In this document: positions 32,052-41,688 of the stretch, in pieces
Numbering within the stretch: the first letter of the stretch is position 1
Layout: every line of letters begins with the position of its first letter
Source of the DNA: Bacteroidales bacterium
GTDB taxonomy: Bacteria > Bacteroidota > Bacteroidia > Bacteroidales > WCHB1-69
NCBI GenBank assembly: GCA_024400635.1
Contig: JAKSMI010000005.1
Coordinates: forward strand, 1-64,000
DNA: 64,000 bases
Reading direction: 5' to 3'
Notes under the pieces: model-generated
What the model was told of the DNA's origin: nothing
The model's input: the letters and a program-made list of their open reading frames with translations, nothing else
Databases searched by the model: none
Made by a program: the position numbers and the translations under genes

Positions 32052-32111
32052 CAAATTTTAAGAAGATATAAAGAACTATATTTTTCGAAATTAACAAATT
32101 TTAACGACATT

Positions 32112-32933
32112 ATGGCAGATTATCTATCTAGCAACGTGAACAAGGTCACCACCAACGTTTTGCAGCGTATGCGTAACGAGGGGGAAAAAATCGCCATGCT
32201 CACCGCCTACGACTATTCGACGGCAAAGCTGTTGGATTTAGCCAAAATCGACATCATTCTTGTTGGCGACTCTGCCGCCAACGTGATGGCTGGTTATAAA
32301 ACGACACTGCCCATCACTTTGGACAATATGATTTATCACGCATCCTCGGTAGTTCGTGCCGTTGAACGAGCATTCGTCGTTGTGGATATGCCTTTCGGCA
32401 CGTATCAAGGCAACTCGAAAGAGGCGCTGCACTCCGCAATCCGCATCATGAAAGAATCAGGTGCTGACGCTGTCAAGTTGGAAGGCGGAGAGGAGGTTTC
32501 GGAATCCATCGACCGTATTCTGAGTGCTGGCATTCCCGTCATGGGTCATCTTGGACTGACACCGCAATCCATCAACAAATTCGGCACTTACGCTGTCCGA
32601 GCCACTGACGAGAAAGAAGCCGAAAAGTTGCTGCACGACGCACAAATACTTGAAAAGCACGGCTGTTTTGCGCTTGTACTTGAAAAAATCCCCGCGGACT
32701 TAGCCAAACGCGTTACCGAAGCCATCAACATTCCCACTATCGGCATTGGTGCTGGTCACGACACTTCCGGACAGGTTCTCGTATTCCACGACATGATGGG
32801 CATCACCCAACAGTTCTCGCCACGGTTCCTCCGTCGCTACAGCAACCTCGGCGAAGAAATCATTACCGCCGTCAGCAATTATATCCACGATGTCAAAGCT
32901 GTCGATTTCCCCAATGAAAAAGAGCAATATTAG
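32112..32933 (+). CDS. panB: 3-methyl-2-oxobutanoate hydroxymethyltransferase
   Basis: A 273-residue enzyme of usual length. It makes ketopantoate from alpha-ketoisovalerate and methylene-tetrahydrofolate, the first step of pantothenate and coenzyme A synthesis. MLTAYDYSTAKLLD, IILVGDSAANVMAGYKTT, KLEGGEE and IPTIGIGAGHDTSGQVLV are the family signatures, including the metal-binding Asp residues. Its last 20 bases overlap the next gene. Confidence 0.95.
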   Translation: MADYLSSNVNKVTTNVLQRMRNEGEKIAMLTAYDYSTAKLLDLAKIDIILVGDSAANVMAGYKTTLPITLDNMIYHASSVVRAVERAFVVVDMPFGTYQGNSKEALHSAIRIMKESGADAVKLEGGEEVSESIDRILSAGIPVMGHLGLTPQSINKFGTYAVRATDEKEAEKLLHDAQILEKHGCFALVLEKIPADLAKRVTEAINIPTIGIGAGHDTSGQVLVFHDMMGITQQFSPRFLRRYSNLGEEIITAVSNYIHDVKAVDFPNEKEQY

Positions 32934-33591
32934 GGAACGCATCCTCTACGAAGACAATCATCTCATCATTGTCAACAAAATAGCAGGCGAAATCGTCCAG
33001 GGCGACAAGACTGGCGATGAACCATTGTTGGAGGTAGTCCGGACTTATATTAAAGATAAATACCAAAAGCCAGGCAATGTTTTCTGCGGTCTGGTTCACC
33101 GTATTGACCGACCTGTCAGTGGCGCAGTGATATTCGCCAAAACATCCAAAGGTCTGGAAAGGATGAATGCGTTGGTCAAAGATCGGAATATCAGAAAGAT
33201 TTATTGGGCAATAGTGGAAGGACATTTGGAAAAAGAAAGTGACACACTCGTTCACTTCTTGCGCAAAAACGAGAAACTGAACAAAAGTTTCTGCGTCAGC
33301 GAGACTGACAAAGACGCTCAAAAAGCCACCCTATCCTACCATGTCCTGAAACATTTAAACAATTACACCTTAGTTGAAGTAGAACTACACAGTGGGCGGC
33401 ATCATCAAATTCGGGTGCAACTTTCCGCCATCGGACACTGCATCAAAGGCGATCTGAAATATGGAGCCAAACGCTCGAACCCAGACGGGAGCATCAGTCT
33501 TCACGCCTATCAGCTCATCTTCGAGCACCCCGTATCTCACCAGTCCATCAACGTTATCGCCCCTTGGGATGAGCCGTTGTCTATAATCTAA
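32914..33591 (+). CDS. RluA-family RNA pseudouridine synthase
   Basis: Start at 32914 (MKKSNIRERILYED), 225 residues, overlapping panB. GLVHRIDRPVSGAVIFAKT contains the catalytic Asp of the HRIDRxVSG motif, and SGRHHQIRVQLSAIGHCIKGD is the second RluA signature. No S4 domain is seen, like the short members of the family. It modifies uridines in rRNA or tRNA. Confidence 0.9.
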   Translation: MKKSNIRERILYEDNHLIIVNKIAGEIVQGDKTGDEPLLEVVRTYIKDKYQKPGNVFCGLVHRIDRPVSGAVIFAKTSKGLERMNALVKDRNIRKIYWAIVEGHLEKESDTLVHFLRKNEKLNKSFCVSETDKDAQKATLSYHVLKHLNNYTLVEVELHSGRHHQIRVQLSAIGHCIKGDLKYGAKRSNPDGSISLHAYQLIFEHPVSHQSINVIAPWDEPLSII

Positions 33592-33601
33592 TACTGACAA
33601 T

Positions 33602-36600
33602 TTAGAAGTCTACTCCTATTGAAAAATTAAACATACCTTTTTTATTGTAGATTTTCATATCTTCGACACCCCAGGCATAATCAAAGCGCAGGAAATAGCC
33701 GAAGATACTGGCTCTTAAGCCCAATCCAAAACCACCAACAAAGGGATCCACTTGACGCTTGATTTTGGCTGTAATAGGCCCGTTGGTAACATATCTGGTA
33801 TATAGGCAGTTATCCTCAGAATAAGGGGTTAAACCCGTCCATGCCGTGCCTACATCGCCAAAAACCAGGAACTGCATCGAATCGAAGAAATTGATTTTCA
33901 CGTGATGTCCGGCAATCAACTGAATGAAAGGGATTCTCAATTCGGTATTAAAAACCACAAATGAAGTGCCATTTCGAATATTCTGTTCGAAGCCGTGCAT
34001 ATTCGTTGCCAATGTCTGGTATGCGTAATCCTTGCTCAAATCCACCCAGATATCTCTGTTGAATTTAGCCCCTATCCAGTTATCGACGCCCCCCATATAA
34101 TACACCAATCGCGAAGAACCGAAATTCGTGCTCGCCGCCAATCGGCATGCCCAAGTCATATTCTTATAAACTTTCACCGACTTACGAATATCGAAACCTA
34201 AGACCAGGAGATTTTGGGTTTCTTTTTCCAATCGCTGATTGTATTCTGCAAAAATCTTGATTTTACTTCCCTTCCACAAATTCGTATACAATTCTTTTGA
34301 AGAATCAAAGATATATTCCACTTTAACGCCAGCCCAGGCATGCCATTCATCTTGTGTTTTCAAGGCCTCGTCGCTGGCCCCAGACAAAATACCACGCTCC
34401 AAACGCCCCGTCATCGTAAAACGCAAACTATTGTACTTATCAAAAGGCAATTTAATGATGTAAAACAAACTATTAGTATGCAATTTCACCATATAATAGT
34501 CAATGGAAGACTGTATTGACTGTCGATAAAATACCAACTGATGGTCAACACGGTGCGACAAATCCTCGTAACTCAGCATAAATTCGTTGCTCTGCAGGTC
34601 CAAGCCAAAACGGAATCCCCCTGTTATCCTATGGTTTTCAAACAAATCATTGATCCCCACCATAAACAAAGCCGTAATACCCGTATTGAGATAAATAGGG
34701 CTGGTTCCACTTGAAAACTGCTGATAGGTTGTGTTCAGGAAACCATAATCTGCTTGCGTCACCAATTTATTGACCGTATATTGCGTATAATAATTCTTAG
34801 AAATCGGATGTGCATAAGACAAGCCATCGGTAAGAATGTTTTTTTGCAAACCCATCTGAGCTAATGCAGGCGCATTCCCCAACGTATCAACAGTCTGAGA
34901 TGTTTTTTTCACTAAATCGCTTTGTCGATACTGATAAAATCCATGATGGACTCGCTCCGCTTCTTGTTTGTTCTTTTTCAGTCTTTCCTCTTCAACACTA
35001 TCCTTCAGCAAACGATTCGTAGCTATTTGAACTTGTAAAGCCGACGGCTTGATTTTCTCTTCAATAATCTGATTTTCAATATCTTGAACATAAATCCTTT
35101 TAACCTTATCATAGAGGATAATATTACCCGTCTGTCCCGTTTCACGATTATAAGCATGTTCAAACAAGCTGTAATTGTTATCGGTCAAACTTTTGATTTT
35201 GGCATAATAGGCATAATGGATAATCGTATCAATTTTGCTAATGCTGCTATCCAAGCGAGCCAATTTTCGGTTATAGATACCGTTTTCGTCACTCAAAAAC
35301 AACAATTGATTTGGGCTCAGCACTTGGGCCTGGGTTTCATTTGAGCGGAGTGTGTGCGTCAGCTGAAGCAATTTCTCATCTTTTTTTTCATAAGAATATA
35401 AAAAGAGATCATACGCATCTTGCGGTTTCGCTTGATAAAAAGCATCTTTTATCTTTATGGAATCGACAGGCCGATTGGAAGAAAAAACAATATGCTTTTT
35501 ATTCAGAAAAACAGGACCAAAATCATCATAAAAATCATTAGTTATATTTTGATATGATTTGGATAAGAAACTGAAAATAAAAATATCAGACTGTCCATCT
35601 TTAAATCCTGAGAAAAGCATGAATTTACCATCTTGATCAAATGAAAAATCAGTGATTTTCTCTACATCAACCAGGATTCTTTTTCCCAACTTCTTATTTT
35701 CAACATCATAAGGATAATAGTAGCAGCGGCCTTTATCTTCCAAGGTAAAAGCCAAAATTTCGCCATTGGGATGCCAACACAAGGATGGGAAACTCAAATC
35801 CGGATTATCTTCAGTTTTGTGGTATTTACGAAAGACGACCTTCGGTTTTTTCATATCCTCACTTTGAATCCAGATTTTAACTTGTCCTGCTTCATTGGTA
35901 GCAAATGCAAGACTTTTTCCATCAGGAGAAAAACAAAGTTGATTGTAATCTCTTTGTTTTTTGGGATGCTTCACCCAACCGTCCCCTTCAGGCATTGTTC
36001 GCTGCGAATCTTTGGCATACAATATGTAATAATACCTGTACCAATCCGTCAACAATTGGCGGAATTCTTGTCCTGTTACCAAGAAGAAGCCGCGTTCGTA
36101 ATTGCGAGCCTGCCGGGTAACGTGCAAAATATTGGCAATGGCATTTTCACCAAATCTGTCTGCGATGAACTTCCAAAAGGAGTGTCCCGCATAGGTAGCA
36201 TCCACTGGAGAAAGTTCGTCAAAGTCAGCATAGCGCTGCGACAAAATACCATCCTTCACATGAGCATCAATTTCACTATCCCAATTCCTTCCCTCGTATG
36301 ATGAAAGTCCGCTATAATACCACAAGGGCATACCGGAAGAATAACTTGAGCGCATGTTCGATGCCATTGTGGAACCCTCGACCAACAAGTGAGCATAAAT
36401 ATTCATGATACCAGCTCGTATCATCTTGTCAAAATTGGCATGATTTCCATCGAAATACAAGTAAACCTTTGTACCATAGATATTTGTAACACCGCCCTGA
36501 TTATAGAAATCATCATCATCATAAGCAAAATTCGACTCGCGGAAATCTGCCTGCGTATTATAGACAATAAACTGAATCTTCTTTGTCGAAGTAAAATTCA

Positions 36601-36874
36601 GCATTTTCTCAATTTCATTAATAAATTGAGGCGCCTTATACAACGTATATTTTGCTAATTCCTTACCCGTTTTATAATAGTAGACATCAAACTGTTCTGT
36701 ACGAAAGTATTCCCAATTGAATTTCTGATACTGAACCCGATTCTTGCCAAACGAGAGGTTTGAGCCATTGTAGAACTGAGCATTTAATTGCAATCCGGAC
36801 ATCAGCAAGCACAAAAACAGCACCACGATTTTGCGGTAAGTCTTAAGGATATTATTGCTGATAATGATTTTCAT
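33602..36874 (-). CDS. Large outer-membrane protein: peptidase-MA-like, TolB propeller and surface-antigen barrel
   Basis: A 1090-residue protein. A signal peptide (residues about 15-32) precedes a region with FDVYYYKTGKELAKYTLY, GVTNIYGTKVYLYFDGN and MPLWYYSGLSSYEG, like gluzincin-type domains that lack a clear HExxH. TolB/PD40 repeats follow (FSPDGKSLAFATNE, WHPNGEILAFTLED). The last 450 residues are a BamA/surface-antigen-like barrel ending in FNFSIGVDF. Proteins of this build are conserved in Bacteroidota; a role in outer-membrane assembly or proteolysis is inferred. Confidence 0.7.
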   Translation of the reverse strand: MKIIISNNILKTYRKIVVLFLCLLMSGLQLNAQFYNGSNLSFGKNRVQYQKFNWEYFRTEQFDVYYYKTGKELAKYTLYKAPQFINEIEKMLNFTSTKKIQFIVYNTQADFRESNFAYDDDDFYNQGGVTNIYGTKVYLYFDGNHANFDKMIRAGIMNIYAHLLVEGSTMASNMRSSYSSGMPLWYYSGLSSYEGRNWDSEIDAHVKDGILSQRYADFDELSPVDATYAGHSFWKFIADRFGENAIANILHVTRQARNYERGFFLVTGQEFRQLLTDWYRYYYILYAKDSQRTMPEGDGWVKHPKKQRDYNQLCFSPDGKSLAFATNEAGQVKIWIQSEDMKKPKVVFRKYHKTEDNPDLSFPSLCWHPNGEILAFTLEDKGRCYYYPYDVENKKLGKRILVDVEKITDFSFDQDGKFMLFSGFKDGQSDIFIFSFLSKSYQNITNDFYDDFGPVFLNKKHIVFSSNRPVDSIKIKDAFYQAKPQDAYDLFLYSYEKKDEKLLQLTHTLRSNETQAQVLSPNQLLFLSDENGIYNRKLARLDSSISKIDTIIHYAYYAKIKSLTDNNYSLFEHAYNRETGQTGNIILYDKVKRIYVQDIENQIIEEKIKPSALQVQIATNRLLKDSVEEERLKKNKQEAERVHHGFYQYRQSDLVKKTSQTVDTLGNAPALAQMGLQKNILTDGLSYAHPISKNYYTQYTVNKLVTQADYGFLNTTYQQFSSGTSPIYLNTGITALFMVGINDLFENHRITGGFRFGLDLQSNEFMLSYEDLSHRVDHQLVFYRQSIQSSIDYYMVKLHTNSLFYIIKLPFDKYNSLRFTMTGRLERGILSGASDEALKTQDEWHAWAGVKVEYIFDSSKELYTNLWKGSKIKIFAEYNQRLEKETQNLLVLGFDIRKSVKVYKNMTWACRLAASTNFGSSRLVYYMGGVDNWIGAKFNRDIWVDLSKDYAYQTLATNMHGFEQNIRNGTSFVVFNTELRIPFIQLIAGHHVKINFFDSMQFLVFGDVGTAWTGLTPYSEDNCLYTRYVTNGPITAKIKRQVDPFVGGFGLGLRASIFGYFLRFDYAWGVEDMKIYNKKGMFNFSIGVDF

Positions 36875-36893
36875 TTTAATAATGATGAACTGA

Positions 36894-38693
36894 TTAACCT
36901 ATCATAAAATAGGTTTCCGGATAATTGTGTCGTGATTCGACATTTCGGCGGCTCAGGGCATATGCGAAAGTCAATGTACCAATACGACCGATATACATGT
37001 CCGCTACTAAAACAGCTTTACCAGCATCGCTAAATTCGTATTGGCAGTTTGTGGACAGGCCACAGGTGGTAAAAGCAGACACCGACTCGAACAACAGATT
37101 CACGAATGGGGTTAGGGGTTCAATAATTGCCAACACGAAAGTAGAGGTAAAAATAATGATAATGGACAGAACCACAATAGAATACGCTTTATCGACGAGA
37201 CTAAAGGGAATGGTTCTTTTTTCAAATTCGATATGTTCTTTACCTTTAATGGTAGCAAATACAGACTTCATCAGCACGAAAAAGGTTGTGGTTTTGATAC
37301 CACCGCCGGTAGAACCAGGAGACGCACCAATGAAGATAATTAGCATAACCAACAACATACCCGGCAAAGAAATGGCATTGACATCAATGATATTGAAGCC
37401 AGCGGTTCGGCCGGAAATAATCTGGAACATGCTCGCAAAAATCTTATCCACCAATGTGTTTCGTTCTCTCAAGGAATGATTGTATTCCAATGCGAAGAAA
37501 AGCAGTGTACCCACGACAATAATGCCAAACGTGGTCAACAAAACGATTTTTGTGCCAGGGGACAATTTTTTCCAGCGGTATTTTTTTCGCTGACGAATCA
37601 TAACAGGGTTGAAGAATTCGCTGATGGTTACAAAGCCTATACCTCCCAAAAACACCAATATCATAATGATAGTCTGCGGGAAGAAGCTGTTGCTGATTTG
37701 AGCGTCACGAAAACTGGAATCCCACAAGGCGAAACCGGCATTGTTAAAAGCAGAAATAGCGTGGAATATGGAATAGAAGAAAGTCGTTCCCTGTCCTTCA
37801 AAAAAACCAGTTGTTCGCCAATACATATATAACATCAGCACACCCGACAATTCGATAGCCACAGTGGCCAAGATAATCTGCCGCAGCAGACTAAACGAAT
37901 CCGACAACTTGTTGGCGGAAATCATATCCTTAATCAAATATTGATAACGCAAGCCCACCATCGAACGAGACAGGAAAGTGGTAAAGAACGTCGCAAAGGA
38001 TAAGATGCTCATACCACCCAACTGCATCAGAATCATAATGACCACCTGGCCTTGGAAACTGAAATCATTTGCGGTACTTAACACCGTCAATCCCGTAACG
38101 CAACTGGCACTTGTTGCTGTAAATAACGCATCTATGAAGGAGATATGATGCGTCGTCATTCGAGGCAGCATCAGCAACAATGTTCCTACGACTATCAAAA
38201 TAAAGAACGACAACATCAGCAATATCGGCGGACTGAGATTGAGTTTACCCAGCAAGGTGCTAACCTTCGATAGTTCAATCGCCATGATAATCAAGAAGTA
38301 CAACTGAATGCATATCATATAAACATTCGCATATTCATTGAAATGGAACAAATCGAAGCCAAATAATGAATATAGAATAAAATGCAGCAACAAGAAAACA
38401 ATCAAGCCAAACTCGAGCCACGAATTCTTGATGTAATCCCACTTGTGCAAAGAATAGAACATCAGTAAAAAATACTTGAAGATATAAAAAGCAAGGCTGG
38501 AGTATACGATAATATAGAGTACATTGACAGCGGCAAGACTTAGATAGCAGCCGTGATAGATGATGATGGAAAAAATAGCGACAATAGAGACCAGCAAGCT
38601 GAGCCACTGCATTGTGCGGGTCACCTTGTCCTTGCTATTGACAATGTGCAAGTCTATTTTGGTTCTGGCCTGACTAAAGCGCGTAACGAACAT
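36894..38693 (-). CDS. TrkH/KtrB-type potassium uptake protein
   Basis: A 599-residue membrane protein. It has four pore-loop repeats with glycine filters (ATSASCVTGLTVLST, FNNAGFALWDSS, GRTAGFNIIDV, TTCGLSTNCQYEF). An extra N-terminal region of about five spans precedes the core. It moves K+ into the cell with Na+ or H+. The stop and the TrkA-type gene next to it (one-base gap) show a two-gene uptake system. Confidence 0.92.
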   Translation of the reverse strand: MFVTRFSQARTKIDLHIVNSKDKVTRTMQWLSLLVSIVAIFSIIIYHGCYLSLAAVNVLYIIVYSSLAFYIFKYFLLMFYSLHKWDYIKNSWLEFGLIVFLLLHFILYSLFGFDLFHFNEYANVYMICIQLYFLIIMAIELSKVSTLLGKLNLSPPILLMLSFFILIVVGTLLLMLPRMTTHHISFIDALFTATSASCVTGLTVLSTANDFSFQGQVVIMILMQLGGMSILSFATFFTTFLSRSMVGLRYQYLIKDMISANKLSDSFSLLRQIILATVAIELSGVLMLYMYWRTTGFFEGQGTTFFYSIFHAISAFNNAGFALWDSSFRDAQISNSFFPQTIIMILVFLGGIGFVTISEFFNPVMIRQRKKYRWKKLSPGTKIVLLTTFGIIVVGTLLFFALEYNHSLRERNTLVDKIFASMFQIISGRTAGFNIIDVNAISLPGMLLVMLIIFIGASPGSTGGGIKTTTFFVLMKSVFATIKGKEHIEFEKRTIPFSLVDKAYSIVVLSIIIIFTSTFVLAIIEPLTPFVNLLFESVSAFTTCGLSTNCQYEFSDAGKAVLVADMYIGRIGTLTFAYALSRRNVESRHNYPETYFMIG

Positions 38694-38694
38694 T

Positions 38695-39390
38695 CTATTG
38701 GTTTATTTTGATAAAGTTTTCCAAATCACGAGATTTGCCAAAGAGGACAAACACGTCTTTGTCTTTAATGACGGTTGTATTTTCGGGGACACCAAGAATA
38801 TGTTCCTCCTTGTCGATTTTGTCTGCGACAATTTCTTCAAAAGCACGACGAATAGTGATAAGGCTCAAATGGTGATTGTCTCGGAAATTAATGTCTCCGA
38901 CAGTCAAACCGACCAAGCGCTGGGTTGTAAGGATTTCAGCAATTTTATATTCATCGGGCAACTGCAGGTATGACAGCATATTAGGATTAAGCAACCTTTC
39001 GGCAAAGAGTTTTCCAATTTCGTCTTCAGGCGAAAGGAATTCCGTAATGCCCATCTTACCTAAAATGATACGCTGATTCTCCCCCATCGTACGACAAATG
39101 ATACGCTTCACATTCAAGTCGAGCAGATTGGCTGCGCACAGCAGACGCTTGACAAAATCATTACCAATGGTAACAATAACAGCATCAAATTCTTGAATAT
39201 TTTCACCTAAGAGAGCTCGTTTGTTAGTAGCGTCAATGCAGACGGCATAAGAAACGTCTTCGGCGATTTCCTGTACCACATTGATATCAGAATCAATAAC
39301 GAGCACTTCCGCGCCTTTTTCTGAAAGGGCGGTAGCGATAGCCGAACCAAAATGCCCAGCTCCTATGATAGCGAATTTTTCGTTTGACAT
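38695..39390 (-). CDS. TrkA/KtrA-type potassium channel regulator
   Basis: A 231-residue protein with one RCK-N domain (FAIIGAGHFGSAIATALSEK, GxGxxG nucleotide loop and acidic IDSD) and a C-terminal RCK-C domain (from about residue 140). It binds NAD(H) or ATP and gates the TrkH channel encoded directly downstream. Confidence 0.92.
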   Translation of the reverse strand: MSNEKFAIIGAGHFGSAIATALSEKGAEVLVIDSDINVVQEIAEDVSYAVCIDATNKRALLGENIQEFDAVIVTIGNDFVKRLLCAANLLDLNVKRIICRTMGENQRIILGKMGITEFLSPEDEIGKLFAERLLNPNMLSYLQLPDEYKIAEILTTQRLVGLTVGDINFRDNHHLSLITIRRAFEEIVADKIDKEEHILGVPENTTVIKDKDVFVLFGKSRDLENFIKINQ

Positions 39391-39407
39391 AGTATTAACA
39401 TATTAAA

Positions 39408-40163
39408 TCACCCTCTTATCTGGATTTTAAATCCCTCATCGACAAGCGGTTGTACAATTTTTTTCATTTCTTCCTCGCTCACTTTCTCAAGGCCCTCAGC
39501 TGGTGTTGGGCGATCGATGGTATAGACCATAATCTCGCGAGGCCTAACTTCCCTGACAATCTGCATCCAACCCTCAATAACTTCCGGGGCCGTTGAATCG
39601 AAATGTGGGCCACGAAGCATCATTGTTTGCAGCACAAAGTTGCCATTAAACTGTTTAAGAGCATCCACCACACGACGCACGTCATAGCCAGCGGTAGGAT
39701 TGTTGATTTTTGCCACCATTTCATTGGTCGGAGCATCAATTTTCAAGATAGGATTGTCAACTTTTGACAAAGCGGCAAAGACCGCAGGAATATGAACGCG
39801 GGTTGCATTCGACAAAATGGACACTTTTGCGGCAGGAAAATACTTGTCGCGAAGAGCCAGTGTGTCATCCACAATCTGCGAAAAATCGGGATTCAGTGAG
39901 GATTCGCCATCACCACTAAAAGTAATGGAATCGATAGGTGTCCCTTCTTCCAAGCAGGCTTGCAATTTGGCTTCCAATGCCGACTTCACCTCCTGAGCCT
40001 TCGGCAAATACTGATCGTCACGTCCATCCTTGTTCCATCCGCACTCGCAATAGATGCAATCGAAATTGCAGAATTTGCCATTAGAAGGCAAAATATTAAT
40101 TCCTAAGGAGTTGCCTAATCTTCTTGAATGAATGGGGCCAAAAACCGTTTCTTCTCTTAGCAT
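39408..40163 (-). CDS. Radical SAM protein
   Basis: Start at 40163, 251 residues. GKFCNFDCIYCECGW holds the CxxxCxxC cluster motif and SITFSGDGESSLNP is the following GGE-like S-adenosylmethionine loop. It resembles the short, stand-alone radical SAM family related to YfkA/MoaA cores. Substrate unknown. Just upstream of the TrkA gene on the same strand with a gap of 17 bases. Confidence 0.82.
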   Translation of the reverse strand: MLREETVFGPIHSRRLGNSLGINILPSNGKFCNFDCIYCECGWNKDGRDDQYLPKAQEVKSALEAKLQACLEEGTPIDSITFSGDGESSLNPDFSQIVDDTLALRDKYFPAAKVSILSNATRVHIPAVFAALSKVDNPILKIDAPTNEMVAKINNPTAGYDVRRVVDALKQFNGNFVLQTMMLRGPHFDSTAPEVIEGWMQIVREVRPREIMVYTIDRPTPAEGLEKVSEEEMKKIVQPLVDEGFKIQIRG

Positions 40164-40205
40164 TTTTCTCAATCTAAAATAGTTGCAAAAACAAACACAC
40201 TCAAA

Positions 40206-41669
40206 TCAGCTCTTTTTTACTGGATCGCTCGTCAAACCGATGCCCAAACGTTTAAACATCTTCAAATCCACTTCGCTAAGCATAACCGTCGTATGTGCCT
40301 GGCATCCATTAAGTTGAGGCAGGCATTCCAATGATTTACGACAATTTTCATCGTTAAGACTAAGCATTGATAGTGCCACCAACACTTCGTCGGTATGGAG
40401 TCGTGGATTATGACCATGAAGGAATTGGACTTTGGTTCTCTGTATAGGTTCAATCATTTCCTGGGGAATCAATTGAACTGAATGATCGATATCAGCCAGA
40501 TGTTTGGTAGCGTTAAGCAAAAGTGCGGCACTGGGGCCGAGCAAGTCACTGGTTTTAGCGGTAATAATGGTACCGTCGGCAAGCTCAATCGCAGCCGCTG
40601 GCACACCAGTTTCCTCCTTGCGAGCACGAGCGGCAGCAATGCTACGACGCTCATCCACCGTAATCATGGCTCGCTTCATCAACAGAGAAATCTTGTTGAC
40701 TTCATTCTCATTGGATTTTCCATCAACGACATTGCAAAGCGCAGAAAAATAACGTCTTATAATTTCATCTTTAGATGCGATACAGCAAACTTCATCATCG
40801 CAAATGCAATTTCCCACCATGTTAACGCCCATGTCCGTCGGCGATTTATAGGGATTCTCGCCATATATGCCTTCAAAAATAGCATTCAAAACGGGAAAAA
40901 TCTCAATATCACGATTGTAGTTGACTGCCATTTTTCCGTAGGCTTCAAGGTGGAATGGGTCAATCATATTCACATCGTCAAGATCGGCGGTAGCCGCTTC
41001 ATAGGCAATGTTGACAGGATGTTTCAGCGACAAATTCCAGATAGGGAAAGTCTCGAACTTGGCATAACCGGCTTTGACACCGCGCTGATTTTCCTGGTAG
41101 AGCTGGCTCAAGCAGACCGCCATTTTGCCGCTGCCCGGCCCTGGAGCTGTCACCACCACCAATGGACGCGTAGTTTCAACATAATCATTCTTGCCAAAAC
41201 CATCCTTCGAATCAATCAAATCAACATTGGTTGGATAACCTTCGATGGTATAATGGTAATAGACTTTGATGCCGAGACGTTCAAGGCGTTCGCGATAGGA
41301 AACGGCACTCGCCTGTCCATTATAATGCGTAATGACCACCGAACTAACGAGCAAACCTCTATCAATGAAGATATTACGCAAACGGAGAACATCTTCATCA
41401 TAAGTAATGCCCAAATCTCCACGAATTTTATTTTTCTCGATGTCAACAGCACTGATGACGATAACGATTTCACAATCGTCCTTCATCTGCATCAGCATAC
41501 GCAATTTACTGTCGGGCTGAAAACCTGGCAAAACGCGACTGGCGTGAAAATCGTCGTACAATTTTCCTCCGAATTCAAGATAAAGCTTGTCGCCAAACTG
41601 GGCGATTCTTTCTTTGATATGCTCTGACTGTATGGTCAGGTATTTCGCGTTATCAAAACCTATCTTCAT
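40206..41669 (-). CDS. DUF1846 family protein
   Basis: A 487-residue protein of normal length for the family. TAPGPGSGKMAVCLSQLYQE is a P-loop-like glycine-rich segment, and the order MKIGFDNAKYLTIQSEHI ... ALSMLSLNDENCRKSLE is characteristic. Structures of relatives suggest a nucleotide- or metabolite-binding enzyme, but the reaction is not established. Confidence 0.85.
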   Translation of the reverse strand: MKIGFDNAKYLTIQSEHIKERIAQFGDKLYLEFGGKLYDDFHASRVLPGFQPDSKLRMLMQMKDDCEIVIVISAVDIEKNKIRGDLGITYDEDVLRLRNIFIDRGLLVSSVVITHYNGQASAVSYRERLERLGIKVYYHYTIEGYPTNVDLIDSKDGFGKNDYVETTRPLVVVTAPGPGSGKMAVCLSQLYQENQRGVKAGYAKFETFPIWNLSLKHPVNIAYEAATADLDDVNMIDPFHLEAYGKMAVNYNRDIEIFPVLNAIFEGIYGENPYKSPTDMGVNMVGNCICDDEVCCIASKDEIIRRYFSALCNVVDGKSNENEVNKISLLMKRAMITVDERRSIAAARARKEETGVPAAAIELADGTIITAKTSDLLGPSAALLLNATKHLADIDHSVQLIPQEMIEPIQRTKVQFLHGHNPRLHTDEVLVALSMLSLNDENCRKSLECLPQLNGCQAHTTVMLSEVDLKMFKRLGIGLTSDPVKKS

Positions 41670-41688
41670 AATTTGCGATTTTATTCAT